64,000 bases of DNA from Mogibacterium sp. GTDB lineage: Bacteria; Bacillota; Clostridia; Peptostreptococcales; Anaerovoracaceae. The first letter of the stretch is position 1. Each line of letters starts with the position of its first letter. Positions 59,277-64,000 of the stretch are shown piece after piece. Made by a program: the position numbers and the translations under genes. Where the stretch lies: assembly GCA_017404265.1 (NCBI GenBank), contig JAFRCS010000005.1, forward strand, positions 41,793 through 105,792. The letters are read 5' to 3'. Under the pieces are notes generated by a model. It had not been told where the DNA came from, did not search any database, and saw nothing but the letters and a program-made list of their open reading frames with translations.

Positions 59277-59867
59277 ATGGAAGTGAGACTTGCGAAACTC
59301 GGGGATATGGAGGGTGTCAAGGAGCTCCTCAGAAAATACCACCGGGATACCATTTCGGATGAAGACAGGCCGGATGGCTTTGTGACCACAGCCATCACAG
59401 ACGAGCAGCTGGCAGAGCTTATCGAAAAAGAAAAGGGCGTGACCATAATCGCTGAACCTTCAGATTGCGGGCCGGACAAGGTGCTCGGATTCTGCTTCGC
59501 AGCGCCGTGGGAATTCTGGGAGACCTGGCCGCTATTCAGGCACATGATGGACATCATTCCGGACTACGAGTTTGAGGGCAAAAGGCTTGTCCTAAGCGAC
59601 ACCTATCAGTACGGACCGATGTGCGTTGACCGCTCGATCCGCGGAACAGGAGCCTTCGAAGCGCTGTTCTTCGCGAGCCTTGACCAGTTCAGGGAAAGGT
59701 TCCCTATCATGCTGACTTTCGTCAATCAGATCAACAAGAGGTCCGAGAGCGCACACAATAACAAGGCGCACATGGAGACCATAGGCACTTTCGATTTCGG
59801 AGACAATCATTACTTCCTGATGGGCATCTGCACTGATGCTTCGGAAAAATACGCAAAGCATATATGA
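59277..59867 (+). CDS. GNAT-like acetyltransferase
   Basis: The 196-residue protein starts with the GNAT beta-1/alpha-1 pattern EVRLAKLGDMEGVKELLRKYH and has the acetyl-CoA-site segment GPMCVDRSIRGTGAFEALFFASL (V-D-R-S-I-R-G-T-G loop, about residues 114-126) and a late FTVN-like helix. It is longer in the middle than standard members. The substrate is unknown. Its stop overlaps the next gene. Confidence 0.8.
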   Translation: MEVRLAKLGDMEGVKELLRKYHRDTISDEDRPDGFVTTAITDEQLAELIEKEKGVTIIAEPSDCGPDKVLGFCFAAPWEFWETWPLFRHMMDIIPDYEFEGKRLVLSDTYQYGPMCVDRSIRGTGAFEALFFASLDQFRERFPIMLTFVNQINKRSESAHNNKAHMETIGTFDFGDNHYFLMGICTDASEKYAKHI

Positions 59868-60292
59868 CAAGAGATAAGAGACACAAACCAAGAATTGCCA
59901 GGCGCGATGACTGGAAAACTAAGCCAATGCCAAAGCAGCACGAGACTTTCATTCTCAGAAGGTCTTTCAGCGAATCGGAAATGAACGCGCTCCGCTTCGG
60001 CAATATCCCGCAGGCGATGGAGGACAAGTGGTTCTGGTACATGGAGGACTGGACACTCTGGGCGCATCGCAGTTGGACGGGTTACTGTGTTTACCGGATC
60101 GACTTCAAAAAAGACAATAATCATGTCGTGACAGTCAATCGCGACCCTGAGCAGTACGGCTGCACAAGTATCGACCAGGACATCGAGACCCTGAATAAGC
60201 TTTTAAACTGGTGGGTCAAAACTCCATATGATCACTATGGCGAGTGGCTTTCGGAAACATACGATGATCTTAAGAAAGCGGGCAAGGTATAG
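59864..60292 (+). CDS. unknown 142-residue conserved protein
   Basis: The start overlaps the acetyltransferase stop (ATGA). The N-terminus is basic (TRDKRHKPRIARRDDWK), followed by FILRRSFSESEMNALRFGNIPQAMEDKWFWYME, a dense and conserved-looking aromatic region, then YRIDFKKDNNHVVTVNRDPEQY and a final helix. I do not recognise the family. It is directly followed by trmL with no gap. Confidence 0.65.
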   Translation: MTRDKRHKPRIARRDDWKTKPMPKQHETFILRRSFSESEMNALRFGNIPQAMEDKWFWYMEDWTLWAHRSWTGYCVYRIDFKKDNNHVVTVNRDPEQYGCTSIDQDIETLNKLLNWWVKTPYDHYGEWLSETYDDLKKAGKV

Positions 60293-60763
60293 ATGGCTAT
60301 CCATATCGTACTTGTTGAACCTGAAATACCGCCTAATACAGGCAATATTGCAAGAACGGTCGCTGCGACAGACAGCGTCCTGCATTTGGTGAAGCCGCTC
60401 GGATTTAATCTGGATGAAAAGAGCCTCAGGCGCGCCGGTCTCGACTACTGGCCGTATGTGTCGCTTGAGGTCCACGAGAGCCTGGACGAGTTCATGGAGA
60501 AATACGGCGGCAGAAGGATGTGGCTTTCGACCACAAAGGGCGACAAGCTCTACACCGAGGCGGACTTTAAGGACGAAGACATGATCCTCTTCGGACGCGA
60601 GACCGCAGGGCTTCCGCGCGAGTTCATCGAGGCAAGGAAGGAATGGGCGATACGCATACCGATGAGCAGCGACACAAGGCTCAGATCGTTCAATCTGTCA
60701 AACGCGGCAAACATAGTATTATTTGAAGCACTGAGACAGCTGGGTTTTCCGGGACTGGAATAG
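60293..60763 (+). CDS. trmL: tRNA (cytidine/uridine-34 2'-O)-methyltransferase TrmL
   Basis: The 156 residues form a short SPOUT enzyme: VLVEPEIPPNTGNIARTVAAT, LHLVKPLGF, the knot segments LFGRETAGLP and IPMSSDTRLRSFNLSNAANIVLFEA. This is the TrmL/YibK length and order. It methylates the wobble ribose of tRNA-Leu. It starts immediately after the preceding gene and has no separate promoter visible. Confidence 0.94.
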   Translation: MAIHIVLVEPEIPPNTGNIARTVAATDSVLHLVKPLGFNLDEKSLRRAGLDYWPYVSLEVHESLDEFMEKYGGRRMWLSTTKGDKLYTEADFKDEDMILFGRETAGLPREFIEARKEWAIRIPMSSDTRLRSFNLSNAANIVLFEALRQLGFPGLE

Positions 60764-60773
60764 GGGATAGAAA

Positions 60774-61646
60774 ATGAAAAAAGGACTGATAATGGAAGGC
60801 GGTGCAATGCGGGGGCTTTTCACCTGCGGGGTGCTGGATGTCTTCCTGGAGAACGGAATAACTTTTGATGGCGCCGCCGGCATATCCGCCGGAGCGGTTC
60901 TGGGGTGCAACTTCAAGTCGCGCCAGATCGGAAGGCCTCTTAGATACAACAAGAAATACAGCAGGGATCCGCGCTACTGCAGCTTCAGTTCGCTCATAAA
61001 GACAGGTGATCTCTACGGCGAGCAGTTCTGCTATCATGAGCTGCCGGAGGTGCTGGATCCGTTCGACAACGAGACGTTCACGAATGATCCGCTGAATTTC
61101 TATGTTGGTGCATCGGACATCGAGACCGGAGAGGCGGTCTTTCACAAATGCTTCGACGGAAGAGAAGAGGATCTTACATGGATGAGGGCTTCAGCTTCGA
61201 TGCCGGTCGTATCGAGGATAGTCGAGATAGATGATAAGAAGCTTCTGGATGGCGGTATAGTATGCCCGGTCCCTTACGAATTCATGGAGAGCATGGGCTA
61301 CGACAGAAACATCATCATCCTGACGCAGCCTGCGGACTTCGTAAAAGAAAAATCAAAGACGCTGCCGCTTATCCGGGTAGCGCTTCATAAATACCCGGCT
61401 ATAGTCAAGGCGATGGCGAGGCGCCACGATGTCTATAACCTCCAGATGGAGGAGATAAAAGAGCGCGAGAGGAGAGGCGAAGCGTTGGTCATAAGGCCTG
61501 ATGAAGCGCTTGGGATCAGCCGGACTGAAAAGGACCCTGACGAACTCGAGAGAGTTTATCAGGAAGGGCGCAGGATCGCGACCGAGAGGCTGGATGAGAT
61601 CAAAGCGTTTCTCCAGATAAAAGAGCCGGAGATTTCAGACCGATGA
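60774..61646 (+). CDS. patatin-like phospholipase
   Basis: The 290 residues show the glycine-rich oxyanion site LIMEGGAMRGLFTCGVLD, the nucleophile GISAG (GxSxG, near residue 38) and the DGG motif KLLDGGIVCPVP with the catalytic Asp. This is the Ser-Asp dyad of patatins (YjjU/RssA type). It cleaves acyl groups from phospholipids or related esters. AGGGGATAG precedes the start. Its end overlaps no other gene with confidence. Confidence 0.93.
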   Translation: MKKGLIMEGGAMRGLFTCGVLDVFLENGITFDGAAGISAGAVLGCNFKSRQIGRPLRYNKKYSRDPRYCSFSSLIKTGDLYGEQFCYHELPEVLDPFDNETFTNDPLNFYVGASDIETGEAVFHKCFDGREEDLTWMRASASMPVVSRIVEIDDKKLLDGGIVCPVPYEFMESMGYDRNIIILTQPADFVKEKSKTLPLIRVALHKYPAIVKAMARRHDVYNLQMEEIKERERRGEALVIRPDEALGISRTEKDPDELERVYQEGRRIATERLDEIKAFLQIKEPEISDR

Positions 61647-61675
61647 CGCAGAGAACAGATCAGGAGGCACATACG

Positions 61676-61882
61676 ATGAAAGTCGACTGGGTAGATGGTT
61701 TCACAATAAAGACAGAAGCAAGCGAAGGCGAATTTGTTATTTCGGCAAATAAGGAAGGGTTGCTGTCGCTTGCCGGGCAGCTTGCCGCGCTTGCGGAAGG
61801 CAAGCCTGGCGATCATATCCACTATGATGAGAACAACTCTCTTGAGGACGGCTCAGCAGAGCTGATCATCGAGAGGATCTGA
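61676..61882 (+). CDS. unknown 68-residue protein (Imm32-like shape)
   Basis: The start at 61676 follows AGGAGG (61662-61667); the Met at 61643 overlaps the phospholipase gene. The small beta-rich protein reads KVDWVDGFTIKTEASEGEFVISANKEG then SLAGQLAALAEGKPGDHIHYDENNSLEDGS. This strand-helix-strand with an HIHYD segment resembles small immunity-type proteins (Imm32-like) in outline, which is tentative. It is followed 20 bases later by the ATC-hydrolase-like gene. Confidence 0.6.
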   Translation: MKVDWVDGFTIKTEASEGEFVISANKEGLLSLAGQLAALAEGKPGDHIHYDENNSLEDGSAELIIERI

Positions 61883-61902
61883 TACAGCAAAGGGGGACAG
61901 AA

Positions 61903-62403
61903 ATGAGCAAGATCACTAATGAGGCTAAGGTCAAGAATCCTCTTATAGTCGGTATCCGTGAGCAGCTTGAACATAGGGCACTTTGGATGTATCTGCTTTG
62001 CGATGAGGCAGAAAAGCATGGTCTCAAGGCTGAGGACTTTGCGCCGGATGCCATCAAGAGATGCGGACTTTATCAGGGCCAGAATCTTGTCAAGAAGGGC
62101 GGCAAGGGTCAGTCCTTAAAGGGCCTGAAAAAAGCGCTCTTCGGATTCTTTGCGCAGAAGGTTTTCGAGATGGATATCCTGCGCTGCGATGATGACCATC
62201 TTGATATAGATTTCCACTACTGCCCGCTTGTAAAGGCCTGGCAGAAGCAGGGCTGCAGCGATGAGCAGATCGCAAAGATGTGTGATCATGCGATGTGCGG
62301 AGACCGCGGAATAGGCGAGTGCTTTGGAGTGGAGCTCGATCTGCCGGGCACTATTGCCAAAGGCGATGCTACATGCCAACTGAGATACATCAGAAGGAAA
62401 TAA
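61903..62403 (+). CDS. L-2-amino-thiazoline-4-carboxylic acid hydrolase family protein
   Basis: The 166-residue protein matches the ATC hydrolase family, whose members open a thiazoline ring to give cysteine derivatives: an N-terminal helical part, FEMDILRCDDDHLDIDFHYCPLVKAW, MCDHAMCGDRGIGECFGVELDLP and KGDATCQLRY with conserved Cys and His. In Clostridia most members have no tested substrate. It has an AAAGGGGG site before the ATG. Confidence 0.87.
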   Translation: MSKITNEAKVKNPLIVGIREQLEHRALWMYLLCDEAEKHGLKAEDFAPDAIKRCGLYQGQNLVKKGGKGQSLKGLKKALFGFFAQKVFEMDILRCDDDHLDIDFHYCPLVKAWQKQGCSDEQIAKMCDHAMCGDRGIGECFGVELDLPGTIAKGDATCQLRYIRRK

Positions 62404-62406
62404 TCA

Positions 62407-62724
62407 TTGATCTGGAACAGGAATAAAGGGGACAGGAATAACGGGGAATTAATACGCCGGAGGATCGTGTTTTACGGATGGGTCCAGGGCGTCGGCTTTA
62501 GATGGAGAGCTCTGCAGGCAGCCTCCAAATTCGGAGTGACCGGCTGGGTGAGAAATGACTTCGGCGGCTCTGTAACGATGGAAATACAAGGCGCTCAGGA
62601 AGCTATTGATAGTGTCATACTGGCGATAAAGGAAAGCCCGCATATAAGCATCGACCGTATGGAAGTTGAAACGATCCCGCTGAAGGAAGGGGAACGCAGC
62701 TTCCAGCCGGTTTACGGATGGTAA
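62407..62724 (+). CDS. acylphosphatase
   Basis: Only TTG at 62407 serves as an in-frame start before the fold. The 105 residues contain RRRIVFYGWVQGVGFRWRALQAA (substrate-binding Arg in the GVGFR loop), VTGWVRNDFGGSVTMEIQG with the catalytic Asn, and a final YGW. This is the small acylphosphatase family that hydrolyses carboxyl phosphates. The N-terminus is about 15 residues longer than usual. It is close to the phosphatase gene that follows. Confidence 0.92.
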   Translation: MIWNRNKGDRNNGELIRRRIVFYGWVQGVGFRWRALQAASKFGVTGWVRNDFGGSVTMEIQGAQEAIDSVILAIKESPHISIDRMEVETIPLKEGERSFQPVYGW

Positions 62725-62729
62725 ATGAC

Positions 62730-63197
62730 ATGAATAAGATACTTTTTGTATGCCACGGATCCATATGCAGAAGTCCTATGAGCATGTTCGTGCTAAGGGA
62801 TATGGTGCGAAAAAGAGGGATCGGGGAACGGTTCGAAATAGCATCTGCTGCTACAAGCAGGGAGGAGATAGGCAACCCCGTATATCCACCAGCGAGGAGA
62901 AAGCTTGCGGAGCACGGCATCTCATGCGGCGGCTATCACGCAAGGCAGATGACAAAAGCAGATTATGATCACTACGATATGATAATCTGCATGGATCATA
63001 ACAATATCAGAAACATTCACAGGATCACAGGCGGAGATCCGGATGGAAAGATAAGCATGCTGCTCGACTTTACAGACAGAGCAGGAGATGAGGTTGCAGA
63101 TCCCTGGTATACCGGAAACTTCGACGCGACATGGCGTGATGTCACAGAGGGCTGCGAGGGACTTCTAAGGAGGATAGCAGAAAATGAAAGAAAGTGA
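62730..63197 (+). CDS. low-molecular-weight protein tyrosine phosphatase
   Basis: The start at 62730 sits 8 bases behind GGATGG; a Met at 62718 is also in frame. The 155 residues begin FVCHGSICRSPM, the CX5R loop with Cys8 and Arg14, and carry the general acid in VADPWYTGNFDATW (DPW/Y). It dephosphorylates tyrosine residues or small phosphoesters. It overlaps the next gene by 14 bases. Confidence 0.93.
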   Translation: MNKILFVCHGSICRSPMSMFVLRDMVRKRGIGERFEIASAATSREEIGNPVYPPARRKLAEHGISCGGYHARQMTKADYDHYDMIICMDHNNIRNIHRITGGDPDGKISMLLDFTDRAGDEVADPWYTGNFDATWRDVTEGCEGLLRRIAENERK

Positions 63198-63558
63198 TTA
63201 CGAAAAGCAGGCTAAGGAACTGTGGGGCGATACTTCTGCGTTCAGGGAGTATGAAGAGAAAGCCAAAAACCGCACACATCAGGAAAGCAGGAAGATCGGC
63301 GATGAGCTGGTAGCTTATTTCGGCAGATTTGCTGAGATAAAGGACCTGCCGCCTGATTCAGATGAGGCGCAGAAACTCGTAAGCGGACTGCAGGATTATC
63401 TTACGGAGCATTTCTATACCTGCACTGATGAGATCCTTGCAAGTCTGGGCGAATTCTATGGCAGTGGAGGAGAGATCACTAAGAATATAAATGAGGCAGT
63501 GGGTGACGGCGCAGCGGAGTATGCAGCAGAGGCAATAAAGGAGCGTTTCAAAAAATGA
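63184..63558 (+). CDS. TipAS antibiotic-recognition domain protein
   Basis: The 124 residues match the TipAS domain, the ligand-binding half of MerR-type TipA regulators, here without the DNA-binding half: YEKQAKELWGDTSAFREYEEKAKNRT, LVSGLQDYLTEHFYTCTDEILASLGEFYG, and KNINEAVGDGAAEYAAEAIKE. Such stand-alone TipAS proteins bind thiopeptide or similar drugs and may sequester them. It starts inside the phosphatase gene, and a tiny membrane protein follows through an ATGA overlap. Confidence 0.87.
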   Translation: MKESDYEKQAKELWGDTSAFREYEEKAKNRTHQESRKIGDELVAYFGRFAEIKDLPPDSDEAQKLVSGLQDYLTEHFYTCTDEILASLGEFYGSGGEITKNINEAVGDGAAEYAAEAIKERFKK

Positions 63559-63710
63559 AAAAACCAAAAATGCTAAGTGAAGAATATTTCAAAAACTGGA
63601 ATTACAAAAAGCACGCAAAGTTCTGCACCGCAGTCTATCTCGGTCTTTATGCTTTCGATATGACCGTTTCATACTTCATAGTCAGGAAACTATTGGAAAA
63701 GTATAATTGA
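63555..63710 (+). CDS. 51-residue single-span membrane protein
   Basis: Too short for common calling. It begins with ATG overlapping the TipAS stop (ATGA) and ends at TGA 63708. A basic N-terminus (KKPKMLSEEYFKNWNYKKHAKF) is followed by one helix with CTAVYLGLYAFDMTVSYFIV and a KLLEKYN tail. Coupling to the TipAS gene suggests a joint function. I do not recognise a family. Confidence 0.6.
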   Translation: MKKPKMLSEEYFKNWNYKKHAKFCTAVYLGLYAFDMTVSYFIVRKLLEKYN

Positions 63711-63767
63711 CTTTTTCTCTGCTGTCGTGTAACATAATCGAGCGCGGTCGAAAGACCGCCGGAATGT

Positions 63768-63843
63768 GCGCGCGTAGCTCAGTGGATAGAGTGGCTGACT
63801 ACGAATCAGTAGGTCGCGGGTTCGAATCCCTCCGCGCGCACCA
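63768..63843 (+). tRNA. tRNA-Arg (anticodon ACG)
   Basis: A full cloverleaf is visible: acceptor GCGCGCG/CGCGCGC, D-arm with AGCTCAGTGG, anticodon arm GCTGA-CTACGAA-TCAGT with ACG at positions 34-36, and T-arm GTTCGAATCCC. The CCA end is encoded at 63841-63843. One T-stem pair is a mismatch. ACG reads CGU and, after A-to-I editing, CGC and CGA. Confidence 0.95.
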
Positions 63844-63854
63844 AAGCCCCGATA

Positions 63855-64000
63855 TTGATTGAACTAGTCAACAGAAAGTAGACAGTTTAAAAAAGCTATA
63901 CAAAGCCCATTTCAGTCTTGTACTGGACTGGGCTTTTGTAGTTCAGCGCATATGCCGGTCGTTCATTGTTGTAGTATTTAATGTACTCGCTGATCATTTC
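63855..64000 (-). mobile_element. end of an IS3-family insertion sequence
   Basis: The right 3' end of an IS3-family (IS150-like) element appears: a transposase tail on the minus strand plus about 40 bases of terminal sequence reading TGAACTAGTCAACAGAAAG (from 63870). The other end lies outside the window, so the terminal inverted repeat and target duplication cannot be defined. It sits about 25 bases behind tRNA-Arg. Confidence 0.7.
63896..64000 (-). CDS. IS3-family transposase, C-terminal fragment (5' part outside window)
   Basis: On the minus strand the last 34 residues end EYIKYYNNERPAYALNY and then SPVQYKTEMGF, closing with a stop at 63896-63898. The NNERPxxALNYKSPVQY pattern is the typical C-terminal end of IS3-family OrfB integrases, which carry a DDE site upstream. 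Whether the element is whole cannot be told. It is the only minus-strand gene in the window. Confidence 0.85.
   Translation of the reverse strand, partial: EMISEYIKYYNNERPAYALNYKSPVQYKTEMGFV

Overview
The window reads as chromosome of an anaerobic, Gram-positive Bacillota of the Clostridia/Eubacteriales type. The evidence is dense co-directional operons with strong AGGAGG-type ribosome sites, and families common in that group: 2-hydroxyacyl-CoA dehydratase, AzlCD, DUF4298, DUF3877, an ATC-hydrolase-like protein, a TipAS-domain protein and an S-box-type riboswitch. No 16S gene or other species marker is present, so I do not name a genus. Every complete protein gene I accept is on the + strand; only the transposase fragment at the right edge is on the minus strand. 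Most of the window has a moderately high GC, but about 36.4-40.7 kb and 42.9-44.4 kb are visibly AT-richer and look acquired.

Layout. 0-7.6 kb: the end of an ABC exporter permease, then two acetyltransferases, a GyrI-like protein, a methyltransferase, a radical SAM enzyme, two alpha/beta hydrolases and a short-chain dehydrogenase. 7.7-17.6 kb: a large surface sensor with a SpoIIE phosphatase output, a ProX-like tRNA editing protein, MsrA, an iron-dependent alcohol dehydrogenase, two 2-hydroxyacyl-CoA dehydratase subunits, a tiny membrane protein and D-serine ammonia-lyase. 17.7-26.1 kb: two EamA transporters, Sir2, an AmmeMemoRadiSam pair, AzlCD, a SanA/YdcF-like protein, an HD protein and a membrane protein. 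26.1-27.4 kb: long hairpins and a set of GGTGTG/CACACC sites in front of a nuclease-like gene. 27.5-30.4 kb: the CCA-adding enzyme, a candidate small RNA, a YhhN-like membrane protein and a HAD phosphatase. 30.4-34.6 kb: small unknown proteins, a SUKH protein, an S-box-type riboswitch leading to an unknown gene, a KTSC protein and an ADP-ribosylglycohydrolase. 34.7-36.2 kb: a D-aminoacylase-like amidohydrolase.

36.4-40.7 kb is an AT-rich accessory operon of four genes: a PD-(D/E)xK-DUF2075 helicase, a DUF1653 protein, a MazG-like pyrophosphohydrolase and a GIY-YIG-DUF2075 helicase. I regard it as a candidate, possibly undescribed, defence or DNA-processing system. 40.7-64 kb then carries an Smr protein, MnmM/YtqB, HflX, an acquired-looking coiled-coil membrane protein and long runs of small redox, hydrolase and membrane genes, ending in tRNA-Arg(ACG) and the end of an IS3-family element.

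The most striking single gene is at 50190-50837. An in-frame UGA at codon 30, followed directly by a Cys codon, splits one reading frame. A perfect 8-bp hairpin with a G-first loop lies 31 nt downstream, which fits the bacterial SECIS rules. This is probably a HesB-like selenoprotein that standard gene calling would truncate to 50295-50837.
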